A stretch of 64,000 nucleotides of DNA from Eurosta solidaginis (GCF_040869045.1 NC_090320.1:143366941-143430940); one strand, 5' to 3'. Counted from the stretch's first letter, positions 8,859-20,216 are shown. The notes: generated by a model from the sequence alone, not told the origin. Made by a program: numbers and translations.

Positions 8859-11417
8859 CTATTTTGCAAAAATGTCTTTAGCGTGGTATACGCCGATCTT
8901 TTTCCCATTGCTGTCGCCAAGTTCATACATAGAGTTCCCTATAACGTTTAAAACAATACATCTTACTTGTTTTGGAGCTAATTTAGCGTTGTAATTTTCG
9001 GCTTGGGAACTTTGTTTAAAGTTTCGGCGATATACCACTTGTCCAATCTGAAACTTTATATCCTTACTCCTGGTGTCGTAGACCTTTTGACTTCTATCGT
9101 GGGCCAGCTTCAGCTCCTTCATAATTCTCTTTCTTATGAGCTGCATTTTATCACCAGCCGTGTCTATCTCCACGTCACCATCCTTCAACGCCGCCAACTT
9201 TCGATATAGCTCATATGATGCAGCATGCTGTATCATAGGCATACCGAAAGTGGCATAGTATGGTGACATGTTGATGGCTGAGTGAGTAACGCTGCGTAGT
9301 GCAAATGCGGCATCGCTGACGCATTTGTCCCAGTTCTTTTGGTTGCCCTTTATGAAGGACCTAATTATCTGCAGCACAGATCGGTTGACTCTTTCCGCAG
9401 CGTTACCCTGAGGTGAATAAAATGCAGTTTTCACGTGTGTCGTGCCGTACTTCTCCAAAAACTCTTTGAATAATTCCGAGACGAATTGTTTGCCGTTGTC
9501 CGAATGGACATATTCGGGCACACCAAACACGTGAAAGACTTCTTTCTCTAAGAATTTTATAACCTCAGCTGAAGTGGCCCTTCTCATGGGTTTTAAAAAC
9601 ACAAACTTAGTAAAGTGATCTAGACAAACAAAGACATACACGTTACCATCACTAGAACGAGGATAAGGACCCATAAAATCAATGAATAAACGTTGGAAAG
9701 GTCGTTCTGTTAGCTTCTGTTTACCCATCATCGGTTGTTTAAAAACGTTTTGAGTCTTATTTACTTTACAAATTTCGCAATCTTTGATATATGCGTATAC
9801 GTCTGTAGCCATACCTGGCCAGTAATACTTTTGACGTAGTCGGGACAGTGTCTTGTGGATGCCACCATGACCAGCGGACGGTGAACTATGAGACAACTCT
9901 ACCAGCCCCGGTCGCAATTCCGACGGTACCCAGAGTTTCCAGGTCTGGTCCGCTAGAAGATCGTCCCCCCTGTCGAATTGCGTCCGTTTATAAACGTAAC
10001 CGTCCGATATGCATAAGTCTGGCAACTTATCTTTGTTCTCGGTCACCGTCTTTTTTAACTCCGTATACTCCTCCGACTCGAAGCACGGTGACTCGAGACA
10101 CACGTCTATGGCTCTGTCGTTCGTCAGTATTTCGTCCATGTGTATTCGTGAGAGTGTGTCGGGAACCACGTTTTGCGCACCTTTTCGATGTTGGATATCG
10201 AAATCATAACCCTGGAGTTTCAAACTCCACCTTGCCAACCTCCCAGAAAGATCTTTATGATTCATGAGCCATTTGAGGCTGGCATGATCAGTGATGATGG
10301 TGAACGGGGTTCCCTCCACGTAAGGTCGGAATCTCTTCACACTCACGATCGCGGCGTAGCATTCCAGTTCGGTGATGCTATAGTTCTTCTGCGCCTTATT
10401 TAGTTTTGCCGAAACGTAGGCAATCGGTCTTTCGTTCTGGTCATCGTCCAACTGAAACAAAACCCCTCCCACTCCGTCCGTTGATGCATCACATTGAATA
10501 TAGAAACGACGCTTAAAGTCAGGATGTGTGAGCACCGGTGCAGAAACCAAACTCTGCTTTAAAATTTCAAATGATTTTATTGCTTCTTCCGTCATTACAA
10601 ACTTTTTGATTTTGTCTTTCTTGAGGCAGTCGTGCAGCGGGGCTGCAATAGTCGCATAGTCCTGTATAAAACGTCGGTACCAGCCCGACATACCCAGGAA
10701 CCGGCGTAGTTGCTTCGGGGTTTTCGGAACTGGAAAGTCCCTCACAGCTACCACTTTGTTGGCGTCCGTTCTGATACAACCATCCCCGACTACGTATCCT
10801 AAATAGCGAACTTCTTTAAAACAAAACTTGCTTTTTTCTACGTTAATTGTTAACTTAGCCTCGCGAAGACACCGAGCGACCTTTTCCAATAAACACATAT
10901 GGGACTCGAAATCTACAGAACAAACTAACAAATCGTCAAGATAAACAAAAACACATTCACGTAAAGCGGCCGGAATGACCTTGTCCATGAGACGACACAT
11001 TCGTTGTGCTGCATTGCACAACCCGAAAGGCATGACGGTAAATTGGTAAAGGGGTCGGCCAGGGACAGTGAAGGCAGTCTTCTCACGTGATTTTCTCTCG
11101 AGGGGAATCTGCCAGAAAGCGTCCTTGAGATCAATTGCAGAGATATATCTCGTGTTTTGTAGGCGGCTCAAAATTCCATCAATATGTGGTAAGGGGTATG
11201 CGTCCTTTATAGTTCTTTCATTCACCTTGCGAGCATCTAGGCACAGCCGGTTCTTCGTTCCTTTAATGACCAGTGATACGGGGGAATTCCAACTACTGTT
11301 GGACTCCTCGATGACTCCCATGTCCAACATTCGATCTAACTCTGCGTATATGAGTTTTTGTATGGCCGGCGAAATTGGATAATGGCGTTGCTTGACCGGC
11401 AGATTCTCGTCCACCAC
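8859..11417 (-). CDS. pol: Gypsy pol: reverse transcriptase, RNase H, integrase
   Basis: This long reverse-strand frame has no ATG at its head because it continues the pro frame past a TAG at 11435-11433. Domains in order (residues from 11417): RT at about 20-200 with YLDD near 159-162; RNase H at about 305-420, starting CDASTDGVGG; and integrase. The integrase has an HHCC zinc finger (H517, H521, C547, C550) and a catalytic core with D580, D640 and E675. These activities copy the genomic RNA and insert the cDNA. The frame is uninterrupted over 852 codons and ends about 580 bp before the 3' LTR. Only the upstream stop suggests impairment. Confidence 0.92.
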   Translation of the reverse strand: MVDENLPVKQRHYPISPAIQKLIYAELDRMLDMGVIEESNSSWNSPVSLVIKGTKNRLCLDARKVNERTIKDAYPLPHIDGILSRLQNTRYISAIDLKDAFWQIPLERKSREKTAFTVPGRPLYQFTVMPFGLCNAAQRMCRLMDKVIPAALRECVFVYLDDLLVCSVDFESHMCLLEKVARCLREAKLTINVEKSKFCFKEVRYLGYVVGDGCIRTDANKVVAVRDFPVPKTPKQLRRFLGMSGWYRRFIQDYATIAAPLHDCLKKDKIKKFVMTEEAIKSFEILKQSLVSAPVLTHPDFKRRFYIQCDASTDGVGGVLFQLDDDQNERPIAYVSAKLNKAQKNYSITELECYAAIVSVKRFRPYVEGTPFTIITDHASLKWLMNHKDLSGRLARWSLKLQGYDFDIQHRKGAQNVVPDTLSRIHMDEILTNDRAIDVCLESPCFESEEYTELKKTVTENKDKLPDLCISDGYVYKRTQFDRGDDLLADQTWKLWVPSELRPGLVELSHSSPSAGHGGIHKTLSRLRQKYYWPGMATDVYAYIKDCEICKVNKTQNVFKQPMMGKQKLTERPFQRLFIDFMGPYPRSSDGNVYVFVCLDHFTKFVFLKPMRRATSAEVIKFLEKEVFHVFGVPEYVHSDNGKQFVSELFKEFLEKYGTTHVKTAFYSPQGNAAERVNRSVLQIIRSFIKGNQKNWDKCVSDAAFALRSVTHSAINMSPYYATFGMPMIQHAASYELYRKLAALKDGDVEIDTAGDKMQLIRKRIMKELKLAHDRSQKVYDTRSKDIKFQIGQVVYRRNFKQSSQAENYNAKLAPKQVRCIVLNVIGNSMYELGDSNGKKIGVYHAKDIFAK

Positions 11418-11432
11418 CTCGATGACGTGTTC

Positions 11433-11435
11433 CTA
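11433..11435 (-). other. In-frame TAG between protease and RT
   Basis: The reverse strand reads ...ACA GAC AAA TAG GAA CAC..., and the frame on both sides is the same pro-pol frame. It is either a recent nonsense mutation or a readthrough codon. All other Gypsy pol features are intact. Confidence 0.85.
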
Positions 11436-12254
11436 TTTGTCTGTCCGGCCTAACCCCAGTACCGCGAAGGACGGGAATTGGGTCTTCACGCGCTCCAACA
11501 TATCATCTTGCTCCGGCGATAAAACGTGCTGCACAGCGTCAAAAGACAAGTCACCCTCGGCAGGCACGAGCTCCGCCACACTGGCTATATTTGGACACAC
11601 ATTCCCATTCATACCTTTACTCACGACACTCATACGGAATGCCTGCCAAAAGTCTATACCTAAATAAACTTGTTGTTGTAGACCTGGCAATATCAAAAAT
11701 TCTAATTCTTCCATCGAATTATCCCACACAACCGGTAACTTTATTACTCCTACCACGGCGGTTTCCTCCCCGTTCGCGGTTCGGATATTTTGGCCCCTGA
11801 TTGGCACAATCGAGGCTTCCTTTCCCCGAAGGAGTGCAGCTGAGTCTTTGCCTAAGCAGCTGGCACTCGCCCCTGAGTCTAAGAGAGCCAGAACCTCATG
11901 ACCTCCTATCTTTGTTTTGGCGTAAAATCTGTTATCTCCTTTCACGGTAACAATTGTTGCAACTATTTTATTCTTCAACCTTTTGAAATATTTTCTCTTC
12001 TCCCTCATCTTTTCTATTTTCTTGAAATTTCTGTTTTTCCTACTTGCATTTATTGTATCACAAAATATTCTTTTCCTAGCTTCTTCATATTCAATTTTCC
12101 TCTGATGTAAACTTTTTCCCTCGCGCATTTTCAACTTTCCCTCTACCTTTTCAACTCTTCTATCTCCCTCTTCCCTGCTCAAAATCTTTACGGTTGTGCT
12201 GCCGGGTTGCCTGGCTTCTGGCTGAAGTCCCCGGTCAACTCCGCCAGCCTGGGG
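11433..12254 (-). CDS. pro: Gypsy protease with basic N-terminal linker
   Basis: This frame is entered by a -1 shift from gag at 12260-12254 and runs to the TAG at 11433. A lysine/arginine/glutamate-rich linker is followed by the aspartic protease motif LLDSGASASCLG and then a YLGIDF-type flap/core segment. Retroviral-type aspartic proteases cut the Gag-Pol polyprotein. No ATG is needed because it is made as a fusion. The frame is open from the slippery site through to the stop, which supports the frameshift model. Confidence 0.85.
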   Translation of the reverse strand, partial: PQAGGVDRGLQPEARQPGSTTVKILSREEGDRRVEKVEGKLKMREGKSLHQRKIEYEEARKRIFCDTINASRKNRNFKKIEKMREKRKYFKRLKNKIVATIVTVKGDNRFYAKTKIGGHEVLALLDSGASASCLGKDSAALLRGKEASIVPIRGQNIRTANGEETAVVGVIKLPVVWDNSMEELEFLILPGLQQQVYLGIDFWQAFRMSVVSKGMNGNVCPNIASVAELVPAEGDLSFDAVQHVLSPEQDDMLERVKTQFPSFAVLGLGRTDK

Positions 12255-13810
12255 TTTCCCTGCTTCGGTTTAAAAACACAAAAGGACGAATCACTTCCAC
12301 ACGCAAAACAGACCATGTTGTGGAACGAGGACGAACACTTATTTGGTTTTTGTGCTTCTGCCGGGTTTTTCACAAAGTGATCCACCGGCATACCGCACGA
12401 AAAACACAACATCAAGTGGAAGGGTGATGCACAAAAGGAATTCACAGTCGACTTGGACGTGGGACTAACAGAAGGACGAACAATATTGGGATTGGCTGTG
12501 GTTTGGTGCTGGGGTAAGGATTGGGATTGGTGTTGGGGTTTCCTATCAAAGGCTTCGACTTTTGTTGCCTCTCCTACCCTTGACTGCTCAAAATCGACCT
12601 CGTTAACTACCCTAGCCCTACTCTTGTTCTCTTTAATAAGTTTTTCGGCTCTCTTGCATTCCGACTTGAGCTCCGCCAACGAGTCCATTTTTATGGCGAA
12701 GGTCAAGTTGGCCAGGTACGGTTTAAGGTTGCCCCTGATGATGCCAACCAACTCCTTCTCAGGGATCCTCTTCCGCAAACGGAATGTCATATTGTGGACT
12801 TCGGCATAAAAGTCATCGAAAGCTTCCGCGGGCAGCTGTTTCCTTTCCATGATTTCACGGATGATTTCATAGTCGGACTCGGCGGATTTGAAGTGGCTTA
12901 GCATTTCTGCTTTCAGCCCGAAATAGCCGAAATCGGGTTCGCCGGAAACCAGATTATGAAAGTCCGTGAAGAGCTGGAAGTAGGAAATATTATGCTGCTC
13001 GCGCATCCTTTCCACCCGAAAGATGAAGCTTTCGACGCTTATACCTTTACTTGTTCCATCGAATTTGATGTGCCATTTTTCCAGATCTAACTTTTTCCAC
13101 CTTGGAGGGTCACTACTATCTCGTTCAGCAATCCGACTGCCACTCGGAATACCGTTGCGGGTAGCAGGCTCCCCCCTACGGTTCTGCGGCTCAGGCGTGG
13201 ATGCCACAGCGGACCGATGTCCCACCGCGTGACTGGATGCCTCCATCTCTGCCACGCGACCACCAAGATGATCGACGTTGGTCTTGATGCTCCGCACTTC
13301 ACCCGCCATTTGCACCACCAAATCCTGTTGTTGCGCCATCATCGCCATCATGCGGCTCAGCTGTTCAACATTGGTTGCGTGATCACTGGCGTCGGTGCGA
13401 AGAGCATTTAGGCCACCGTGAACTACTGCTGGTGCGTTTCGCGAATGAACATCGCCCCCCTGTGCACCCACGTTCTCGCTGTCGGACATTTGGCACACCA
13501 AATCGATTTTCTGCGAGAAATTTAAACTATTTTCCGAGTCGTTGAACGACACCCCGTTCGCGAAAGACACCCTCAGCGGACGTTCAGGGCCAAACGATCC
13601 GAAAATCCGCGACGCGCACCTATTGAAATAGTCTGTGGGCACAAAGTCGACGGCCCTGGGAATACCAGTGTCGATTTGATTGAACACCGAACCAGCGATC
13701 TGGTTTTCTAGTGCGGCCCTCGTAACGCTCCTAGTGACTGGTCTAGCAGTGCTCAGTATACCTAATCCCCCTGCAACACGATTCTCGGCCTCCTCGTCCT
13801 TGTCAGACAT
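12188..13810 (-). CDS. gag: Gypsy Gag, 540 aa
   Basis: ATG at 13810-13808 and TAA at 12190-12188 bound a 540-residue frame. The N-terminal 230 residues are polar and include a MMAMMAQQQ stretch. Residues of about 240-400 match the retrotransposon gag (capsid-like) pattern, with WHIKFDG near the start. Near 465-510 there are two unusual zinc-knuckle-like units, each with CFxCG preceded by C-X4-H-X3: FCASPFHLMLCFSCG and KCSSSFHNMVCFACG. The usual CX2CX4HX4C order is not kept. Gag packages the element RNA. The frame overlaps pro by a -1 shift. Confidence 0.88.
   Translation of the reverse strand: MSDKDEEAENRVAGGLGILSTARPVTRSVTRAALENQIAGSVFNQIDTGIPRAVDFVPTDYFNRCASRIFGSFGPERPLRVSFANGVSFNDSENSLNFSQKIDLVCQMSDSENVGAQGGDVHSRNAPAVVHGGLNALRTDASDHATNVEQLSRMMAMMAQQQDLVVQMAGEVRSIKTNVDHLGGRVAEMEASSHAVGHRSAVASTPEPQNRRGEPATRNGIPSGSRIAERDSSDPPRWKKLDLEKWHIKFDGTSKGISVESFIFRVERMREQHNISYFQLFTDFHNLVSGEPDFGYFGLKAEMLSHFKSAESDYEIIREIMERKQLPAEAFDDFYAEVHNMTFRLRKRIPEKELVGIIRGNLKPYLANLTFAIKMDSLAELKSECKRAEKLIKENKSRARVVNEVDFEQSRVGEATKVEAFDRKPQHQSQSLPQHQTTANPNIVRPSVSPTSKSTVNSFCASPFHLMLCFSCGMPVDHFVKNPAEAQKPNKCSSSFHNMVCFACGSDSSFCVFKPKQGNPRLAELTGDFSQKPGNPAAQP
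12254..12260 (-). promoter_or_regulatory. -1 ribosomal frameshift heptamer GGGAAAC
   Basis: The reverse strand in the gag frame reads CAG GGA AAC, giving G GGA AAC in the correct X XXY YYZ phase. It lies 64 bases before the gag stop (12190-12188). Slipping back one base enters exactly the frame of protease. Just downstream a CTGGC/GCCAG pair could form a stem. The same heptamer serves some retroviral gag-pro shifts (established knowledge). Confidence 0.8.
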
Positions 13811-15502
13811 TCACTGTCTGAAGGAAACCCAGAAACAAAAGTAAACCCAAGTAAAATTGGAAAAATAAAAACGAATGGAATAAAAATTTTGCTCCGGACG
13901 CCCTAATGTATCAACGGGCACGATATCCCAAACTGCGAGTACCCACCGACGTTCAACTCAAATGGAAAAAAGAAGGAAAATTTAAAAATGGTACCCAAAG
14001 AATTAATTTTAATAAGAACAATCTGGGTATATTTGCAGATCGAAATAGGCTTAAGTAAATATAAAACAACCAGGTAATGTGATTCAAAAAAAATAATAAA
14101 TAATATAAAGATACCAAAAGAATTCAGTTTATATGTATAAAAGTAATATGTTAGTGTGTATGTGTATGTAATTCAATTAGTGTATATGTTTAAAAGGATT
14201 AAATTTTATGCCTTATATGTCCAGTAGGCAGACCTATAAAAATTACCCCAAAGCCGAAAAAAAAAAAAATAACCGGGGGTATATGTAGTTGAAACCAAAA
14301 AATATTCAAATTCAAGTTGGTAAACTACGATACAAAGGTATGAAGGAAACAAATAAAAAAAAAAAAATATATAAATAGAGAAAATGCTTCCGAATTCAAG
14401 AACAAAAAAAAAAAAATGGTACTACTCTAGCCCTTCTATGAACCCAAAATAGTAAAAATCTTAAAATTAAATAAAAATAAGAAACAGTTTGTTATTATCC
14501 AGGCACTTTGTTAGTGGTTGTATTTGTAGTGGATTACTCCAAACCCAAAAATTTTAAAACACAATTTCAAAAAAAAATGTTTGGAAACAATCCTAATACG
14601 AAAATAATCCGTAAGAACATAGAAAAAACAAAAATAGTTTATAACTTCGAAACTTCAAAAATATTTAATTTTGACTTCGAACTAAAAAGTTAAGAAATGA
14701 AATTTAATGTATTTGTATTGGTGTCCGTGGTGCTGCCTTGGCGAAGGTTCAGCGAAAGTGGTTAGTCCGTCTCTATGTATTTGAAGTCTGGTCAATCGTG
14801 CTGTCCGTGGAAGTGTGGCACTTCACGTTCGAGAACTTGTTCCTAAGCGTGGATGCCACACCTCCTACTCCTAAATATCGTGGCGACGACTGTAAACCTC
14901 ACTTACCGGCAGTGCTGGACTCCCGGTAAGGTAGCTTGAACAGCTCGCCACGATCTCCTACCTAAGTCCGTCTCTAGCTAAGTGTCATACCAGTTACCAC
15001 TTTGTTGAGCTGTTGAAGTTCAACAAAGGAACCCTGACATGGACACTCAGCTAATCCCTATCCTCTGGTCATGATGACACTTGTCGATCAGGTGAACCCA
15101 ACCGGCGTTGCCATCATGACTGTCCCTGTCCTGTCAAAAGACGGAAATAAGGATTTGGGTTTGGAAGGGTGAAAGAAAAAAATGGAAAATCTAAGAAAGG
15201 AAAGGTTGACAAAAATTAAGAATTTCAAAAATGCCAAATATGAAATAATTAATTAAAGTAAAAATGGGAAATTTAAAACAAGAGATCATTAATTAACGTG
15301 TAAATGAAAAATTGGTCGAGCTATTAACGTTCGTAATACCAAAGCTAAAAACTGATAGAAACTTTTGGAAATTAAAAAAAAAAAATGTAAGCGGAACTTG
15401 AAGGATTAATCGGGATCGAGAAAAAAAATTGCAAAACACAATACAAATTTAAAATTGATAAAAAGGGAAATGGAAGAGTGAAAAAGATGATCGGGCTATT
15501 GT
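13811..15502 (-). other. 5' untranslated leader of long-LTR Gypsy
   Basis: About 1.7 kb between the primer site and gag on the reverse strand. It contains several A runs (14260-14420) and no coherent long frame on the sense strand. A 15000-15120 segment is GC-richer, with small palindromic pieces, and could hold packaging or translation elements, which is untested. Confidence 0.6.
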
Positions 15503-15514
15503 CGTTGGGCGCCA
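15503..15514 (-). other. Primer binding site, tRNA-Lys type
   Basis: The reverse strand reads TGGCGCCCAACG one base after the 5' LTR end. This matches the 3' end expected of an insect tRNA-Lys, the primer used by gypsy itself (established family knowledge). Confidence 0.75.
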
Positions 15515-15515
15515 T

Positions 15516-18500
15516 TGTTACGTGGCTGACTGTTTGGGTGGTGAGGAGCGGCGGCAAGCAGGTATGCTTGCGGGCCCAGGCTAGCTCGTCGTCTTGGGCG
15601 GGGTATTGCACCACCGACCTCACCCGCAGCCACAAGAACAAATTTGGGGTTCATACCTGCATGATGGAAAAAAAAGGAGGGAGGTAAAAAGCTGGAAAGA
15701 GATAGAAATAAACGTGAGGGGCAAAGTTAGAAGGGGAAAGCATAAGGGACAGAAACAGCTGGAGGCCTGTCCTGTCAGGTGGAGTCTACCCTCCCTCTGC
15801 AGTGCACCTTGCACTGCACCGTGGGCACTGTGCTGACTCCTGTTCACCTTACAGTGCCCCCAAACCTGACCTGAGTCTGTCCATCCGTCAATAAGTCATT
15901 TCCCTATTACTCACCTTCACCTTACCTTACCGCGCGCAAGCGCAGCACCAACACCAAAATTCGACTTAGCCCTGCATTATGAATGTCTTAAAATTTCATC
16001 CAAACATAATTCTTATAATTTATTTACAAAATTTTTGGTTTACAAATTACCGACTAATACCCTACTACCAGTTCAATAATTTCAATAAAACTTTAAACTC
16101 AAAGTTTACTACAAAATAATTTTCCAAGGGCTTCAAAAGTTTACTCAAAGTAACAATAAAACGATTGCTCAAACTTAGTGCTAACTTTTATTACTGGCGA
16201 ACATTAAAAATTCATAAGAGTGCAAGAACCAGTGGATACATTCCAAATTCAATTCTATAAAAAAAAACCTACGGCTAATAGACAAAGTGTCTGGTCTCAA
16301 AGAAAAAAATTAAACTTTTAGGGCCACCCTAATGCGGTATTATTAATAGGAGCTAATTCTAATTCTAAAGGTACAAATTCAAATAAAATAAAATAAGAGG
16401 GCGAATAAAAAAAATTAAGTACCCTAATCCCTGACCTACCGCGACCGCTCAAATAAACATAAGATCAATTATGTACACAGCAAAAGTAGGTCAACAAGGA
16501 AAAGAATTTATGTGTATATGGAAGTAAATGGTATGTATGTAAGTGCAAATATACGTTTGTGACGTTTTTCATGCATGCACATATGTTCGTTGCAATCTGT
16601 TTCTATTTTTCTGCTTTGCTAATTCCTGTTCTATTTTTGCAAGAGCAGGAATCTGTACTAACACATGTACATACAACTAAACAGGTGTATATTGATAAAT
16701 TTTTATATTTCACTCAAAGCACTCACCAAGTTACTCTCCTTATCCAACGGCGCCGCTGCAGTTGAGTAGCTTTGCTGAAAATGCTGAAAAGGAATACTCC
16801 TAGCATGCATACAATTCTACAGGCCACGCCCACGTTGGCCACCCACAATCACTCAGCCAAGATCACTCGCTAGTGATCTTTAGTAATGAGTGCTTTGGTA
16901 GTATTAATTCTATCAACGTGATGGTGAAACGTGTTTAAAAAAAGTATATTCGCACCAGCAAAACAAAGAATGCCTATTATGCTGAAGGCATCATTACAAT
17001 TTCAGGGTGTGAGCCTAATAACGCGGTATATTGGCCGGAATAAAAATAAAAAAAATGTAATTTTTTTTTTCCCAAAAAAATCAAAAAAAGCAAAAGAAAA
17101 TTTTAAAAACTCAAAATTTAACAATCCTGAGTTACGGCTACCATGCATAGCCAAAAGAAAGGAACACGTAAGAAAAAATATGTATCTGGTAAGGAAAGAT
17201 CAAAAAAAAAGGGAGGGAAACAAAAAAAAAAAAAAAACAGACAATGGAATGTCAGACCGAAGAAACAAAAAAAAAAAGGAATGAAAGCAATAAACGAATG
17301 AGGAAATTTAAATGGGAGCGAGAGTGCCACCATTAGGAAGTATGGTGTTAAAGTTTGGGATTCACTTTAACACCATATATGTGTGACCCCTGAAACTAAA
17401 TGACCCCTGTTTCCTGTTTCCTACTAAAAGTATGCTCCTTCCGACAATATAAAAGAGATATAAATAAACGTAATAATAAAAAAATACAATATACACAAAC
17501 AATGTGGTGACCAAATCCAACGCCGAGGCCGTTCCTCTCTCCACCTGTGCTTGTTGTAGTTTCAAGGGCCAAAATATGGAAATGTTGCTGCCAACTTTAT
17601 TGTGACGGTTGCTGCCGTTTTTCTTTATTTGTTGTGTTAGCTCCCAAGGATTTTAGTTACCTGTGGTGTCGTTGCCGTTGTTGTTGTATTGCGCGCCAAT
17701 ACATAACGACTCAGTGTAGCGCTTGTGGGTATTGTTGTTGCGACCCAATGCCGCTGGTGGAAAATGCTCCTCCTCGATATTGCCAAGTTCTTGTGTTTTC
17801 ACTGTGGTTGTAGTGGTGTGCGCCACCAAATAAAATTATAGTGTAGTGCTTTTGGATGTGTAGTAATAGTGGTTGGGCGATACGTCGCCGATATACGAAC
17901 GTTGTTGTACTGGTTGTTGGGCCGTGCGCCGCCAATCTCACAAAAATAGTGTTGTTGTAGTCGAGCGGTATGTTACTGAGGTAGAAATAGATACAAGTTG
18001 TGGTTGTTGCGGCCGTGCGTTGCCAACAAAAAAAATGCTGTAGTGGATGTTGTTTGCCGGTACCAATGGAGTTGCTGTTGTTGCTGCGTTCTAACCCCTC
18101 CAATAAGACATGTTGCTAAAATTGCTTTGCTGTCGGCTAAATACTAAAGTGTTGTGACGATTACTGTTGGCGTTGCGCCGCCAATACCAAAACTCGTGGT
18201 TGCTATTGTTGGAGCGGTATGTCGCTAATTCAGCCTTTAGGCCGCAAACCGTAATTTGCAATGCTCTGCCCAGTGCGTTCTTTCCAAAAGGGAGTGTCCT
18301 GTTAATATAAGGAAAGAAAAACATTATTCTTGGGGAATTCCTAATGCAAGAAGCCTGGTGATGCTAAAACTATTTTTTTTTTTTGTGTTTTTTTTTTTTT
18401 TGTTTGCATGATTAATATACACACCGACATACATATGTCTGTACGGAGGCGTGCATATATGCATGCAAATTTGCTTTTGGCTTGCTTGGAAAATTGGCTT

Positions 18501-19426
18501 TGTGGACGCCAGCTTCCCAGTGGGCATGCCAAGTTGGTGGGAGATAAAAAAAATTCAAGGGCAGCGAAAACCATTGTACTTACCAGGAACTTCTGCTGCT
18601 GTCCTGAGTTGGGGACTGCTTGGTGGTGGGCAGGATATCCCTAGCCTTTACTTCTTTGTGCGTCTTTTTTTTTTTTTTCTCACGTTTCGCGAAACCTTCG
18701 GCGCGCACAACTTAAAGTTTCGCTTTTATTCACGCACTACAACCTTTTTTTTTTCGCTTTAAGCCGCGCACTTCAAACTTTTTAAAATATTTTTTTCGGG
18801 GCACAAACTTTTTAAATATTTACTCACTCGCACTGGGCACTTGATAACGTAATACTTTGTCCGTTGCCTAACGTTGCGCCCTTTTATAGCTACCGCCGTG
18901 GCAGGGGAATGTTACTCAGAAACGGAAAATTCCTACCTATACATGCCAAACTTTCTTCTCGGCTTTCCCTTATTTTTCATCCATACGTATTTTTCACTCA
19001 TACCTTCACACGCTTACCGCTCCACAAAACGAACACCTACACAGATACATTTGGTTCGCGCCTTGGCCGCTTACACTGATGCATCCACACGTTCATAGCC
19101 TTTCACAAATACCCATCCACCTACATAATACCGAACAGAACAAACACATAGTTACATACCATTCGTCAAGGCTGCTAGGTTGTTAGCAACATGGTGAAAT
19201 TTTTCTTATTGTAACAACATGATGCCAAGCGCAACATCTAATTTCCGTTGCAACATTGTGTTCCCTACAGGCACAATGTTGTCAATGTTAATGTTATCAT
19301 GTTAATATTATTTTAATGGCAACATTGCGGCTAAGGCACGGACCTGGACACAAAACACATAAACACATAGACGCATATACACTCTGCCACTCATTCAAGC
19401 CAGCATGGAGACAGGCTGTCGTTACA
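15516..19426 (-). repeat. 5' LTR of long-LTR Gypsy (3911 bp)
   Basis: It is the direct repeat of 4418-8280 and carries the 47-bp segment lost from the other copy. It starts TGTAACGACA on the reverse strand and ends CGTAACA. The terminal bases form an imperfect inverted repeat (TGTTACG/TGTAACG). Confidence 0.92.
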
Positions 19427-20216
19427 AAAGGTCACCTGGATTGGTGCTAGTGAAACCCAAACATTTATCAAAATTGGTGAATCGCTCCTTACAACGTACC
19501 TGTTGTCGAAAGTCAATGTAGTGGCGAATAAGAAAACCATATGTTAGTATTAAAATCTGCAGAAAAATGAAATTATATTTATTTCTTTCACACTCCTTCA
19601 AATAGTACTCATTCCCAAAATACCACTAACATTTCACACACTTTCAATTAATCGTCGTGATGGAAGCTGCACTGTTCATTATCGTAATCAAATAAATTTT
19701 GTACAAATTATTAAAAATAGTAATTCGAAAGTAATGCCAGAACTACATAAATCAAAATATTGCTGTTAGCAATTGTCCTTCGGTGGTTACAAGTAGCGCA
19801 CCTGCTGTGGTCGCTCCACTGCACCCACCGTCAATGGCTGGCCCAATCAATGATCAAATGTCGCTTAGTATGCATGCAGCACAAAATCAAGTTTTCGATA
19901 TGAATGAGCATGAATTTGGCCATCAATAACACCAACAGCAATGTGGACGTGAACAGGCAAGAAGTCCAGGCGGAACTGGAAATGGTAGTGGTAGCGGTGG
20001 AAATGTTGTTATGGATCCACACTATAATGTATTGTGGGTGCATGATGGTGGCGTTGGAAAATTGCAATGTTGCAATGTATTAGCTAGTGCTTGCCACATG
20101 CGATGTTGTAGTCGATAATTGATTAAATATATTTATTGTTATATCTTAAGCTGTGTGTTTTTTATAGAATTCATCGAATTTTCGTGCCATTTTATCGCCG
20201 GAACTAGTATTATAAG
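19427..20216 (+). pseudogene. Probable broken cellular exon (unidentified)
   Basis: After the Gypsy target duplication, about 330 bp show no gene. From roughly 19770 to 20118 a plus-strand frame encodes a serine, proline and glutamine-rich peptide, including LSMHAAQNQVFDMNEHEF. It is interrupted by one TAA at about 19927, then continues glycine/serine-rich to TAA near 20118. The composition suggests a low-complexity exon of a large cellular protein. It may belong with the PHR-domain exons further right, but nothing proves that. Confidence 0.35.

Larger units (their letters stand above)
4418..19426 (-). mobile_element. Complete Ty3/Gypsy element with 3.9-kb LTRs
   Basis: A 15,009-bp element lies on the reverse strand: 5' LTR 15516-19426, primer site, untranslated leader, gag, pro, pol (RT, RNase H, integrase), 3' untranslated region, and 3' LTR 4418-8280. 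The TG...CA termini and AAAG target duplication are intact. The two LTRs look almost identical by eye, differing by one 47-bp deletion and scattered single changes, so the insertion is young. Long LTRs recall the Ulysses/Osvaldo group, but that placement needs a tree. There is no env-like ORF. Confidence 0.93.
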
